Shown here: positions 34,316-43,157 of the stretch, piece by piece
How positions within the stretch are numbered: the first letter of the stretch is position 1
Layout: each line of letters starts with the position of its first letter
DNA from: Saliterribacillus persicus
GTDB lineage: Bacteria; Bacillota; Bacilli; Bacillales; Amphibacillaceae
NCBI RefSeq assembly: GCF_003337485.1
Contig: NZ_QPJJ01000012.1
Location: 1 to 64,000 of the forward strand
Direction: 5' to 3'
DNA: 64,000 nucleotides
Notes under the pieces: model-generated
What the model was told of the DNA's origin: nothing
What the model saw: only the letters and a program-made list of their open reading frames with translations
Databases searched by the model: none
Translations under genes and position numbers: made by a program

Positions 34316-35788
34316 TTGAAGTCAAAGTTAAATAAAGAAAATATACATAAAAATATCAATCGAAATGAAACTTTTATTAATCAGAAGTTAGGTTTAGATG
34401 TTTCATTTGATGTAGGATTTAGAAAACAAATTATTCGTGATAAAGAAATTCAATTATATTATGTTACAGGATTAACAGATACAGCTTATATTATTGAAAT
34501 TATAAAAGCACTGAATCTTATTAATGAAGAAGAAAATCAGGAGCGAGATTTGTATGATCTTGTATACAATCAATTAGTACATCAACAAGTAGAAGTCATC
34601 CATACAATGGACGAAGTGGTAGATCAATTACTTTCCGGATTAGTTATCTTATTTGTAGACGGAAGTGATACAGCATTTTGCATTGATGTTAGGCAATATC
34701 CTGGCCGAGCACCTCAAGAACCTGATACCGAAAAAGTAATTCGAGGTTCTAGAGACGGTTATACAGAAAATATAATAGAGAACACTGCACTTACTAGAAG
34801 AAGAATAAGGGATGAACGACTCAGAAATGAACTTATACAAGTAGGGGAACGTTCTAAAACTGACATATGTATCTCCTATTTAGAGGATATTGCTGATCCA
34901 GTATTAATTGAAAAAGTAAAAAAAGAATTAGATGAAATTAGCATAGATGGACTTTCGATGGCAGATAAAACAATTGAAGAATATATTGTGAAACAGGGAA
35001 TGAATCCTTATCCATTAGTTCGTTATACAGAAAGACCGGATGTAGCGGCAGCACATTTGTTTGAGGGACATGTTTTGATTATGGTAGATACTTCTCCTAG
35101 TATGATCATTTTACCAACTACTTTTTTCCATCACGTTCAACATGCTGAGGAATATAGAGAAGCTCCGAGCGTAGGAACCTTTGTAAGATGGATTAGATTT
35201 TTAGGAATTATAGCTTCCATTTTTCTCCTTCCTTTTTGGCTTGTACTAGTGCAAGAACCAGAATTATTACCATCTAATCTAAAATTCATCGGACCTAATG
35301 AAGTAGGGAATATTCCTATTATAGTTCAGATTTTATTAGCCGATATTGGAATTGAATTTTTAAGGATGGCCGCAATACATACCCCAACTCCATTATCCAC
35401 TGCAATGGGGTTAATAGCTGCAATATTAATTGGTGAAATTGCAATAGAAGTTGGTTTATTCAGCTCAGAAGTAATTCTTTATGTCGCAGTTAGTGCTATT
35501 GGAACTTTTGCTACTCCAAGCTATGAACTTAGTGTTGCAAATAAAATGATCAGAATCCTTCTAATATTGGTGACGTTCTTTTTTGGCTTGGAGGGATTTC
35601 TCATTGGATCAACGCTTTTTATCATCTTAATAAGTGGATTGAAATCATTAGATACCCCTTATTTATGGCCTTGGATTCCATTTAATGCAAACGCCTTAAC
35701 GCAAATTTTATTAAGGATTTCCGTGCCATTATCAAAAACACGACCAAGTATTGTGAAGCCTAAGAACAATAGACGACAATCAGAGTAG
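34316..35788 (+). CDS. spoVAF: stage V sporulation protein AF
   Basis: SpoVAF belongs to the GerA-A subunit superfamily and modulates germinant-triggered release. From the TTG at 34316 (GAGGTG six bases upstream) it has 490 residues, close to the B. subtilis protein. The soluble N-terminal domain includes DGSDTAFCIDVRQYPGRAP and EPDTEKVIRGSRDGYTENI. The membrane domain starts near residue 290, with the helix-breaking block HTPTPLSTAMGLIAAILIGE. The frame upstream to 34295 overlaps the ribosome binding site. It is immediately downstream of spoVAB. Confidence 0.92.
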   Translation: MKSKLNKENIHKNINRNETFINQKLGLDVSFDVGFRKQIIRDKEIQLYYVTGLTDTAYIIEIIKALNLINEEENQERDLYDLVYNQLVHQQVEVIHTMDEVVDQLLSGLVILFVDGSDTAFCIDVRQYPGRAPQEPDTEKVIRGSRDGYTENIIENTALTRRRIRDERLRNELIQVGERSKTDICISYLEDIADPVLIEKVKKELDEISIDGLSMADKTIEEYIVKQGMNPYPLVRYTERPDVAAAHLFEGHVLIMVDTSPSMIILPTTFFHHVQHAEEYREAPSVGTFVRWIRFLGIIASIFLLPFWLVLVQEPELLPSNLKFIGPNEVGNIPIIVQILLADIGIEFLRMAAIHTPTPLSTAMGLIAAILIGEIAIEVGLFSSEVILYVAVSAIGTFATPSYELSVANKMIRILLILVTFFFGLEGFLIGSTLFIILISGLKSLDTPYLWPWIPFNANALTQILLRISVPLSKTRPSIVKPKNNRRQSE

Positions 35789-35880
35789 AATATGATATGA
35801 TTTAACTTGAATTGAGAAGAGGCTTATGATAAATTTATTTTATTAATTGTCAAAAAAATTAGTACGTAATCTTCATATTC

Positions 35881-35935
35881 CCCTTGTCAGATCGTAATCA
35901 ACGCTATCGATCGATTACGATGATAAGGGATTTTT
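35881..35935 (+). terminator. terminator of the spoVA operon
   Basis: CCCTTGTCAGATCGTAATC (35881-35899) pairs with GATTACGATGATAAGGG (35913-35929), with two small mismatches, followed by five T residues. Confidence 0.85.
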
Positions 35936-35958
35936 AATGTTAAAATGGAGGGATAATT

Positions 35959-37257
35959 ATGCTTCACCCTTTTAAAATAAGTGAAAAGGGCCACTTAATG
36001 GTCGGTGGTGTAGATACAATCGATTTAGCAAAAAAGTACGGTACACCTTTATTTGTTTATGATGTTAGTATTATCAGAAAACATGCAAGAGCATATGTTG
36101 ATACATTTAAAGAATTAGGAGTAAAAGCTCAAGTAGCCTATGCGAGTAAAGCTTTTTCATCGATAGCAATGCTACAAGTAGCAAAACAAGAAAATTTAAG
36201 CTTAGATGTTGTTTCTCAAGGAGAACTGTATACTGCACTTCAAGCGGATTTTCCCACCGAGAAGATTCATTTGCATGGCAATAATAAAAGCTATCAAGAG
36301 ATCGAAATGGCAGTTGAAAATAAAATTGGATGTATAGTTGTCGATAACTTTTATGAAATTGAACTCCTAACAGAAATTTTAGAAAAACATGAGACTAAAA
36401 TGGATGTTCTCATTCGTGTTACACCTGGAATTGAAGCACATACACATGATTACATTCTCACTGGTAACGAAGATTCTAAATTCGGATTTGATTTAGCAAA
36501 TGGTCAAGCTGACAAAGCATTTTTAAAATTGAGTGAGCACAAATGGATTAATGTGAAAGGGTTGCATTGTCATATTGGATCACAAATTTTTGAAACAGAT
36601 GGTTTTGTAATGGCGATACACCGTTTATTTGATACATTAAAATCATGGAAAAAAGTATATGATTTTCAAGCACAGGTGCTTAATTTGGGTGGTGGTTTTG
36701 GCATACGGTATACAGATCATGATGAACCATTGCCACTCGAAAATTACGCAACTGTTTTAATTGAAGAAATAAGTAAGGAAGTTAAAAAACACGACATGAC
36801 TTTCCCTGAAATATGGATCGAGCCTGGACGCTCTATCGTAGGAGATGCTTGTGTTACATTATATTCTGTAGGTTCAACTAAAGAGATACCTGGCATTAGA
36901 AAGTATGTATCGGTAGATGGTGGAATGACAGATAATTTAAGACCTGCGTTGTATCAAGCAAAATATGATGCGATTATAGCTAATAAAGCAAATAATCAGA
37001 ATGAAGATGAAGTTTCTATCGCTGGTAAATGTTGTGAGTCCGGTGATATGCTGATTTGGGATATTCCTTTACCAAATGTGGAAGCAAATGATATTATTGC
37101 TGTGTTTAGTACAGGAGCATACGGCTATGCGATGTCCAATCATTATAATCGTTTCCCAAAAGCTGCTGTAGTATTTTGTGAAGAGGGCATCGATAAATTG
37201 GTGATTAAGCGTGAAGATTATCAAGATGTAGCAAAAAATGATTTAACATATGTATAA
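35959..37257 (+). CDS. lysA: diaminopimelate decarboxylase
   Basis: This PLP enzyme makes L-lysine from meso-diaminopimelate. The 432-residue protein has the PLP lysine in VAYASKAFSS (about residue 61), the glycine loop NLGGGFGIRY near residue 243, EPGRSIVGDA, and CCESGDML with the active-site cysteine, followed by GAYGYAMSNHYN. ATGGAGGGA precedes the ATG. lysA after spoVAF is conserved in B. subtilis, where readthrough in the forespore adjusts the fate of diaminopimelate. A strong terminator separates them here. Confidence 0.95.
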   Translation: MLHPFKISEKGHLMVGGVDTIDLAKKYGTPLFVYDVSIIRKHARAYVDTFKELGVKAQVAYASKAFSSIAMLQVAKQENLSLDVVSQGELYTALQADFPTEKIHLHGNNKSYQEIEMAVENKIGCIVVDNFYEIELLTEILEKHETKMDVLIRVTPGIEAHTHDYILTGNEDSKFGFDLANGQADKAFLKLSEHKWINVKGLHCHIGSQIFETDGFVMAIHRLFDTLKSWKKVYDFQAQVLNLGGGFGIRYTDHDEPLPLENYATVLIEEISKEVKKHDMTFPEIWIEPGRSIVGDACVTLYSVGSTKEIPGIRKYVSVDGGMTDNLRPALYQAKYDAIIANKANNQNEDEVSIAGKCCESGDMLIWDIPLPNVEANDIIAVFSTGAYGYAMSNHYNRFPKAAVVFCEEGIDKLVIKREDYQDVAKNDLTYV

Positions 37258-37276
37258 ATTTTAGGAGGAAAAGAAA

Positions 37277-37711
37277 ATGAAAACAGCTATTATTGAGTTT
37301 GAAAATGGAGAAAAAATCGAAATTGAAATGTTTGAAGATGCTGCGCCGAACACCGTGGGTAATTTTGAAAAATTAGCAAATAGTGAATTTTATGATGGAG
37401 TTGTATTTCACCGTGTTATCCCTGGATTTGTTGCTCAAGGTGGAGATCCAACTGGAACAGGTGCTGGTGGACCAGGCTATAGTATAGATTGTGAAACAGA
37501 AGGAAATCCTCATAAACATGTTGCTGGTTCATTATCAATGGCGCATGCAGGAAAGAACACAGGAGGAAGTCAGTTTTTCCTAGTACATGAGCCACAGCCT
37601 CATTTAGATGGTGTACACACTGTTTTTGGACAAGTTACAGAAGGTTTGGACACTGTCTTAAGAATTCAGCAAGGTGATATTATGAAGAAAGTACGTGTAA
37701 ATGAAAAGTAA
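37277..37711 (+). CDS. ppiB: peptidyl-prolyl cis-trans isomerase, cyclophilin type
   Basis: The 144-residue cytoplasmic cyclophilin accelerates proline isomerisation. The conserved core is [25 protein letters not shown] (residues about 45-69), with catalytic Arg, Phe and Gln residues. [15 protein letters not shown] and LDGVHTVFG follow. TAGGAGG precedes the ATG, 19 bases after lysA. Confidence 0.94.
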   Translation: MKTAIIEFENGEKIEIEMFEDAAPNTVGNFEKLANSEFYDGVVFHRVIPGFVAQGGDPTGTGAGGPGYSIDCETEGNPHKHVAGSLSMAHAGKNTGGSQFFLVHEPQPHLDGVHTVFGQVTEGLDTVLRIQQGDIMKKVRVNEK

Positions 37712-37723
37712 TTCTTAGTAAAG

Positions 37724-37752
37724 AAAAGTGAGTCTATTGGACTCACTTTTCG
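37724..37752 (+). terminator. terminator of ppiB
   Basis: AAAAGTGAGTC (37724-37734) pairs perfectly with GACTCACTTTT (37740-37750) around a five-base loop. The stem ends in T residues. Confidence 0.85.
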
Positions 37753-37796
37753 CATTTATTTTCATAGTATATTTTTATATAAGTGGGTGTTAATTT

Positions 37797-37892
37797 TTGA
37801 AGCAAAAGAAAAAGAATTGGATTTTATTCTTTATATTACTCCTCATAGGATTTATTTGGGGATTTATCTATTGGTTTGTCCTTGTGTTATAA
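37797..37892 (+). CDS. candidate 31-residue membrane protein
   Basis: A TTG-initiated frame encodes 31 residues: a basic start (MKQKKKN), then one continuous hydrophobic helix (WILFFILLLIGFIWGFIYWF) and a short end. It lies in an otherwise gene-free 345-base gap between ppiB and ribT. The ribosome binding site is weak (GTGGGTG). The composition is exactly that of a small bacterial membrane protein, but no family is recognised, and AT-rich DNA can give such frames by chance. Confidence 0.4.
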   Translation: MKQKKKNWILFFILLLIGFIWGFIYWFVLVL

Positions 37893-37992
37893 TTTTAACA
37901 ATTAGTGTTGACAAATTAATAAATATTCGATAATTAATAGTATAGGCACATTATTGATTCGATTTAGGATTACCGTCTATAACTAAGGTTTA

Positions 37993-38033
37993 TTTTGACG
38001 AAGCATTGAACTTTTCCTAATAGCTTGTCAAAA
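37993..38033. repeat. inverted repeat with two Spo0A-box-like arms upstream of ribT
   Basis: TTTTGACGAAGC (37993-38004) and GCTTGTCAAAA (38023-38033) are inverted copies with a one-base bulge. Each arm resembles an 0A box: the first contains TGACGAA, the second CTTGTCAAAA, nine of ten bases of the consensus. It ends 23 bases before ribT. It could be an operator or simply a hairpin. Confidence 0.45.
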
Positions 38034-38056
38034 AATATATATAAAGAGGGATTAGT

Positions 38057-38428
38057 ATGTTAATACGTTTCAAAAAATCGTTTGAAAAAATCGCGATGGG
38101 ATTACTATCCTTTATGCCCGATCAAAAAGAAGTTAAAAAACTACAACAGACCATAAAAGAATATGAGACAAATGAAAAATGGCATTTGTTTTTATGGAAA
38201 GAAGAGGAAGATATTCTGGGTGCGGTAGGCATTATACAAGAGGATAATGATATTATCTTACAACATATTACAGTTAATCCATCCCATCGAGGCGTAGGTA
38301 TTGGTCAAAATATGGTAAAATCTCTCAAAGAAATGTATAAAGAACCATATAGGATTTTACCTAACAAACAAACGGAGAGATTTCTCTCTAAGTGTGATGT
38401 AAGTAATAGTGATTCAGAAAATGAGTAA
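38057..38428 (+). CDS. ribT: RibT family GNAT acetyltransferase
   Basis: The 123-residue protein has the acetyl-CoA site VNPSHRGVGIGQNMVKSL (residues about 75-92). RibT is the last gene of the riboflavin operon of B. subtilis, and its substrate is unclear. Here no ribDEAH genes and no FMN riboswitch lie upstream; the gene stands alone with its own terminator. AAGAGGG precedes the ATG. Synteny with ppiB and scpA supports the name. Confidence 0.82.
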   Translation: MLIRFKKSFEKIAMGLLSFMPDQKEVKKLQQTIKEYETNEKWHLFLWKEEEDILGAVGIIQEDNDIILQHITVNPSHRGVGIGQNMVKSLKEMYKEPYRILPNKQTERFLSKCDVSNSDSENE

Positions 38429-38477
38429 TGTTAGTGTGTTTTCCCTGTCTTTTTTGAATACGTTTTAGATTCTTTGT

Positions 38478-38511
38478 ACCTTTGCTGTTTTAAAGCAAAG
38501 GTTTGTTTTTA
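38478..38511 (+). terminator. terminator of ribT
   Basis: ACCTTTGCT (38478-38486) pairs with AGCAAAGGT (38494-38502), followed by TTGTTTTT. Confidence 0.82.
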
Positions 38512-38528
38512 ATAGGGGGTGTCAAAAG

Positions 38529-39272
38529 GTGTTACAAGCTTATGAAGTTAAATTAGATGCTTTTGAAGGTCCACTTGATTTACTTTTGCACTTAGTTAAT
38601 CAGTTTGAAGTGGATATTTATGATATACCTGTTGCGGAAATTACCTCACAATATTTAAGTTATATACATACAATGCAGACACTTGAACTAAATATTGCTA
38701 GTGAATATTTAGTAATGGCTGCTACATTGCTTGAGATAAAAAGCAAATTGTTATTGCCTAATCAAACCATTGATGATGATGAAATGGAAAATTATGAAGA
38801 AGATCCTAGAGATGAATTAATGAGGCGATTAATAGAATATAGAAAGTATAAAGAAGCAGCTAGTCATTTAAAGGAAAAAGAGCTAGAAGCAACTCAAATT
38901 TATACGAGACCACCTATGCAGCTTACTTCTGAGAAAAAATCACCACCTATGGAAAAAGGGGAAGTGAATCTATATGATATGCTTCAAGCAATGGGTAAGA
39001 TAATGGAAAGAAAAAAATGGAATCAACCAATGGAAACAACAATAAAAAGAACGGAAATACAAATTAAAGATCGTATGCAGGAAATTAGGGCATATTTATA
39101 TGAACAAACAAACGGAATCATGTTCACTCAATTATTTCCCTATCCAACCAAATCTCATATTGTTGTTACCTTTATGGCCATTCTAGAACTAATGAAGTTA
39201 GATCAGATTTATTGTAGACAAAAGCAACACTTCGAAGAAATAATGCTCTATCCAAAATTAGATGTAGTATAA
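38529..39272 (+). CDS. scpA: segregation and condensation protein A (kleisin)
   Basis: ScpA bridges the SMC heads in the condensin complex. The 247-residue protein starts at GTG 38529 behind AGGGGGT. The N-terminal kleisin helix region includes FEGPLDLLLHLV and SEYLVMAATLLEIKSKLLLP. The C-terminal winged helix (about 180-245) ends in the block FMAILELMKLDQI. It is followed closely by scpB, with no terminator between them. Confidence 0.93.
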   Translation: MLQAYEVKLDAFEGPLDLLLHLVNQFEVDIYDIPVAEITSQYLSYIHTMQTLELNIASEYLVMAATLLEIKSKLLLPNQTIDDDEMENYEEDPRDELMRRLIEYRKYKEAASHLKEKELEATQIYTRPPMQLTSEKKSPPMEKGEVNLYDMLQAMGKIMERKKWNQPMETTIKRTEIQIKDRMQEIRAYLYEQTNGIMFTQLFPYPTKSHIVVTFMAILELMKLDQIYCRQKQHFEEIMLYPKLDVV

Positions 39273-39315
39273 AATATTGTAAATGATAGGATAGATTAGG
39301 CTTGGAGGGTAAGAA

Positions 39316-39903
39316 ATGGAAATGAAGCAATTTAAAGCTATTATTGAAGGTATAATTTTTGCTTCTGGTGATGAGGGTGTAACTTTAAAAGAAATTCAAA
39401 AAATTTTAGAATTAGATAATGATATACTTACTCATTTAATCGATGAATTAAAATATGATTATGAAGAAGCTTCAAGAGGTATTATGCTCATTGAATCAAA
39501 GCATGCATTGCATTTAACAACCAAACCTGAACACAGTGAATATTATCAACGCTTGTTAGATCAAACAAAAACATCAAGATTATCACAAGCAGCACTTGAG
39601 ACACTAGCAATTATTGCATATATCCAACCTATTACGAGAACAGAAATAGAAGAAATCCGAGGTGTAAAAAGCGATCGATCGGTTCATACACTTTTAACAC
39701 GAGGATTAATTGAAGAACAAGGAAGGAAAGAGGGAATAGGTCGTCCAGTATTATTTGGGACAAGTATCGATTTTCTTACTTACTTTGGTCTAAAGTCTAT
39801 TGAAGAATTACCACCATTACCAGAAAATATACAAGATATGGATATTGAAAATGAAGCTGACTTGTTTTTTGAAAGGTTTCAAGACTTAGAAAACGAAAAT
39901 TAA
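39316..39903 (+). CDS. scpB: segregation and condensation protein B
   Basis: ScpB is the dimeric winged-helix partner (kite protein) of ScpA. The 195-residue protein has two winged-helix domains and the signature QAALETLAIIAYIQPITRTEIEEIRGVKSD with GLIEEQGRKEGIGRPVLFGTS. TTGGAGGGT precedes the ATG. A compact terminator follows. Confidence 0.94.
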   Translation: MEMKQFKAIIEGIIFASGDEGVTLKEIQKILELDNDILTHLIDELKYDYEEASRGIMLIESKHALHLTTKPEHSEYYQRLLDQTKTSRLSQAALETLAIIAYIQPITRTEIEEIRGVKSDRSVHTLLTRGLIEEQGRKEGIGRPVLFGTSIDFLTYFGLKSIEELPPLPENIQDMDIENEADLFFERFQDLENEN

Positions 39904-39908
39904 TTTCC

Positions 39909-39933
39909 AACACCTTTGATAAGGTGTTTTTTT
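39909..39933 (+). terminator. terminator of scpAB
   Basis: AACACCTT (39909-39916) and AAGGTGTT (39921-39928) flank a TGAT tetraloop, followed by T residues. Confidence 0.88.
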
Positions 39934-39946
39934 AATTTCTATAAAA

Positions 39947-39974
39947 TCATATTGATGATTTTTTCGCATATAAT
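39947..39974 (+). promoter_or_regulatory. candidate sigma-E promoter of dacB-spmA-spmB
   Basis: TCATATT (39947-39953) and CATATAAT (39967-39974), 13 bases apart, match the sigma-E consensus. The B. subtilis dacB-spmA-spmB operon is sigma-E dependent. Confidence 0.7.
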
Positions 39975-40009
39975 GAGACGAGCCTGTAATCTAAGAATGA
40001 GGTGTTATA

Positions 40010-41119
40010 ATGCGATTTAATAAAATTATCTTGTGTATTTTATGTTCTTTTTTTATGGTTAACCTTATACCACTGAAAACTTATGCTACTATCAATGTTT
40101 CTGCTGAAAAAGCAATCCTAATCGATCAATCCAGTGGTAGAATTTTATATAAAAAGAATCATGAAGATCAAACACTGATTGCTAGTATAACAAAAATAAT
40201 GACAGCTATTATTGCTATAGAATCTGGTAAATTACATGAGAAAACTACAATTAGTTCTAACGCAATAAAAACAGAAGGCTCCTCGATCTATTTAAAAGAA
40301 AACGATCGACTTTCTATTCAAGACCTTACTTATGGTTTAATGTTACGTTCCGGAAACGATGCAGCAATTGCCATTGCAGAACATATAGGAGGTAGTGAAG
40401 AAGGTTTTGTGTTACTTATGAATGAAAAGGCTGAGTGGCTAGGTATGGAAGATACTAGTTTTGCTAATCCACATGGATTAGATGAAGAAAATCATTTCTC
40501 TTCCGCCTATGACATGGCACTTTTAACCCAATATGCTATGAAAAATGATATATTTAAAAAGATATTTTCTACTAAAACATATAAGTCACAAAGCATTGAA
40601 TATCCATGGATTAATAAAAACAAATTGTTAACAAGGTTATATGAGTCATCTACCGGGGGAAAGACTGGTTATACAAAAGCAGCAGGGAGAACGTTAATTT
40701 CAACTGCAGAAAAAAATGGACAATCCCTTATTGCTGTTACTATTAATGCTCCAGATGATTGGAATGATCATATTTATTTATTTGAATGGGGATTTACAAA
40801 TTATAAAAAACAAAAAATTCCAGAAAAAAATAAATTTCGCATACATATTCGTGAGAGTAATGAAGTTATAGAAGGTGAAATTAAAGATTCATTACTTGTT
40901 CCGCTTACTGAAAATGAAAGTGAAAATATCTCTACTAAAATAATCCTCTCTCCACACTACAAAGATAAACAAATAATCGGAACGAAAAAATTCTATATTG
41001 ATGAAGAATTTATTGCAAAATTACCTATCTATAAAATATCAGAAAAAAAAGAAAGAAAATCTTTTTTTGAGTTATTTAACACAACTATTGATTTATTCTT
41101 AGGAGATCAAAATGGTTAA
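40010..41119 (+). CDS. dacB: spore-cortex D-alanyl-D-alanine carboxypeptidase DacB
   Basis: This is a mother-cell carboxypeptidase (PBP5*) that sets the low cross-linking of the spore cortex. The 369-residue protein has a signal peptide (1-27), SxxK in IASITKIM, SxN in LRSGNDAAIAI and KTG in GGKTGYTKAAGR. It is distinct from DacF at 30193: its context with spmA and spmB and the sigma-E promoter identify it as DacB. AATGAGGTG precedes the ATG. It overlaps spmA by eight bases. Confidence 0.9.
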   Translation: MRFNKIILCILCSFFMVNLIPLKTYATINVSAEKAILIDQSSGRILYKKNHEDQTLIASITKIMTAIIAIESGKLHEKTTISSNAIKTEGSSIYLKENDRLSIQDLTYGLMLRSGNDAAIAIAEHIGGSEEGFVLLMNEKAEWLGMEDTSFANPHGLDEENHFSSAYDMALLTQYAMKNDIFKKIFSTKTYKSQSIEYPWINKNKLLTRLYESSTGGKTGYTKAAGRTLISTAEKNGQSLIAVTINAPDDWNDHIYLFEWGFTNYKKQKIPEKNKFRIHIRESNEVIEGEIKDSLLVPLTENESENISTKIILSPHYKDKQIIGTKKFYIDEEFIAKLPIYKISEKKERKSFFELFNTTIDLFLGDQNG

Positions 41120-41696
41120 TATTATCTGGATGATTATGATTATTATTGGGATAATTTTTGCGATGCTTAATGGGAAAATGGGAGAAGTAAACGAAGCTAT
41201 ATTAACAAGTGCAGATGAGGCTATTTCGATTGTAATTGGTTTAACGAGTATCCTCATTTTTTGGTTAGGAATGATGAAAATAGCAGAAGGAGCAGGACTA
41301 CTAAATAAGTTGTCTGCCTTATTATCTCCAGCAGTTAAGAAACTTTTCCCAGAGATTCCTGCAAATCATCCAGCAATGGGTTATATTTTAGCGAATTTCA
41401 GTGCGAATTTATTTGGTTTGGGAAACGCTGCAACGCCACTGGGGATAAAAGCAATGAAAGAAATGAAAAAGCTATCTCAATCAGACAAAGCTAGTAATTC
41501 TATGATCACCTTCCTTGTAATTAATACCTCCAGTATTACGCTTATACCAACTACAGTTATAGGTATAAGACTTCAGTATGGTTCCACTAATCCAACTGAA
41601 ATTGTAGGTGTTACCCTTATAGCTACTGTTATTACAACAATATCTGCTCTAATAGTTGACTGGATCTTTCGTCAAAAAAGGAGACGTTGGGAATGA
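41112..41696 (+). CDS. spmA: spore maturation protein A
   Basis: This 194-residue membrane protein of the nucleoside-recognition (gate domain) family has helices starting with MIMIIIGIIFAMLNGKMGEV. Conserved residues include EGAGLLNKLSALLSP and ANLFGLGNAATPLGIKAMKEM. SpmA and SpmB are needed for full core dehydration of spores. Ribosome binding site AGGAG precedes the ATG. It overlaps dacB and spmB. Confidence 0.93.
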   Translation: MVNIIWMIMIIIGIIFAMLNGKMGEVNEAILTSADEAISIVIGLTSILIFWLGMMKIAEGAGLLNKLSALLSPAVKKLFPEIPANHPAMGYILANFSANLFGLGNAATPLGIKAMKEMKKLSQSDKASNSMITFLVINTSSITLIPTTVIGIRLQYGSTNPTEIVGVTLIATVITTISALIVDWIFRQKRRRWE

Positions 41697-42226
41697 ATTT
41701 AATTTCAAGTATCAGTCTGTGGATTATTCCTCTCATCATTTTATTTATCCTTGTTATCGCCTTAATTAAAAAAGTTCCAGCATATGAATTATTTGTAGAA
41801 GGTGGTAAGGAAGGTATGCAGTTAGCTATTTCTTTATTACCTTTTTTCTTAGGAATGTTTGTTGCTATTTCCATATTACAAAGCTCAGGCGCACTAAAAG
41901 CAGCAACATCGCTGTTGGAACCCATACTGTCATTTCTGCATATTCCAAAAGAAATTATTCCACTTGCACTAATCAGACCAATTTCTGGAACGGCTGCACT
42001 TGGTATGACTTCTGAGATAATTCAGTCATATGGACCAGATTCTTTTTTAGGCAGATTAGCTTCTACCATGCAGGGTAGTACGGATACAACATTTTATATT
42101 TTGACTGTATATTTCGGAGCAGTAGGTATTAAAAGAATGGGTGACGCTTTAAAAGTTGGACTACTTGCTGATATTATTGGTATAATAGCATCAATTATTA
42201 TTGTTACGATTGTTTTCGCAAATTAA
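41687..42226 (+). CDS. spmB: spore maturation protein B
   Basis: This 179-residue membrane partner of SpmA carries the same gate domain, with EGGKEGMQLAISLLPFFLGMF, RPISGTAALGMTSEIIQSYGPDS and GSTDTTFYILTVYFGAVGIKR. It starts inside the spmA end (ten-base overlap). An inverted repeat follows the stop directly. Confidence 0.93.
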   Translation: MGMNLISSISLWIIPLIILFILVIALIKKVPAYELFVEGGKEGMQLAISLLPFFLGMFVAISILQSSGALKAATSLLEPILSFLHIPKEIIPLALIRPISGTAALGMTSEIIQSYGPDSFLGRLASTMQGSTDTTFYILTVYFGAVGIKRMGDALKVGLLADIIGIIASIIIVTIVFAN

Positions 42227-42249
42227 GCGTTAACGCTAAAGTTAACGCT
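42226..42249. terminator. hairpin after spmB
   Basis: AGCGTTAAC (42226-42234) pairs perfectly with GTTAACGCT (42241-42249). The T-run is weak (ATTATTATG), so termination may be partial. Confidence 0.55.
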
Positions 42250-42363
42250 ATTATTATGTTTAAAAAGATTAACTTTTTTTGAATCGGTTGGATGGTAATA
42301 AAACATATTAATTAGGAAGTAGAATATAGGATCAAAAATTGAACTAAAGGAAATGGTGATAAA

Positions 42364-43098
42364 ATGGAGCAGAAACTTGAACGTCTACAAAAGGTAATCG
42401 CACAGAGTGGAGTTACCTCTAGACGAAAAGCAGAAAAATTAATCGAAGATGGTAAAGTGAAGGTAAACGGTAAAACAATTAGAGAATTAGGTACAAAGGT
42501 TTCAAAAACTGACGAAGTGGCCGTTAATGGAATCCCACTAGAAAAAGAACATACGGTTGCTTTTTTATTTTACAAACCTCGCGGAGTAATCTCCTCTGTG
42601 AAAGATGACAAAGACAGAAAAATAGTATTAGATTTCTTCCCCGAGGTCCAAGAGAGAATTTTCCCTGTCGGTCGCTTAGATTATGACTCATCTGGGCTAC
42701 TTCTTATGACTAATGATGGAGAACTAGCAAATTTATTGATGCACCCAAAACATGCTATATCTAAAACATATGTCATAAAGACAAAAGGTATTCCATCACC
42801 TCAAACTTTAAACCGTTGTAAAAAAGGTGTAAAAGTAGGCAAGGATATTTTAAAAGCAGATCAACTGAAAATACTGTCAACAGACAGACAAAAGGATGCT
42901 GCTATTATTGAAATTGTTTTACATCAGGGTAAAAACAGACACATAAGAAGAATGTTTGAGGCGCTTGAGTTTCCAGTCCAAAAACTAAAAAGAGAAAAAT
43001 ATGGACCATTAACACTTGAAAATCTTAAACCTGGTGACCATAGAGAGCTCTTACTAAAAGAAATAAACCAATTAAAGTCCTTTGCCACAAAATTGTAG
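42364..43098 (+). CDS. rluB: 23S rRNA pseudouridine synthase (RluB type)
   Basis: The enzyme isomerises a uridine in the peptidyl-transferase region of 23S rRNA. The 244-residue protein has an N-terminal S4 RNA-binding domain (about 5-52, LQKVIAQSGVTSRRKAEKLI). The catalytic aspartate is in GRLDYDSSGLLLMTNDGEL (about residue 107). The RNA-contacting GKNRHIRRMFEAL block follows. Its position before resA is as in B. subtilis. AAGGAAATGG precedes the ATG. Confidence 0.92.
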   Translation: MEQKLERLQKVIAQSGVTSRRKAEKLIEDGKVKVNGKTIRELGTKVSKTDEVAVNGIPLEKEHTVAFLFYKPRGVISSVKDDKDRKIVLDFFPEVQERIFPVGRLDYDSSGLLLMTNDGELANLLMHPKHAISKTYVIKTKGIPSPQTLNRCKKGVKVGKDILKADQLKILSTDRQKDAAIIEIVLHQGKNRHIRRMFEALEFPVQKLKREKYGPLTLENLKPGDHRELLLKEINQLKSFATKL

Positions 43099-43157
43099 AA
43101 TAATATTCACAATTTAGACGAATATTGATGATACAATTAGCAAGGGGTGAGTGGAGC

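Noticed and set aside
37893-38056. FMN riboswitch expected before a rib gene
   Set aside because: The conserved RFN blocks are missing.
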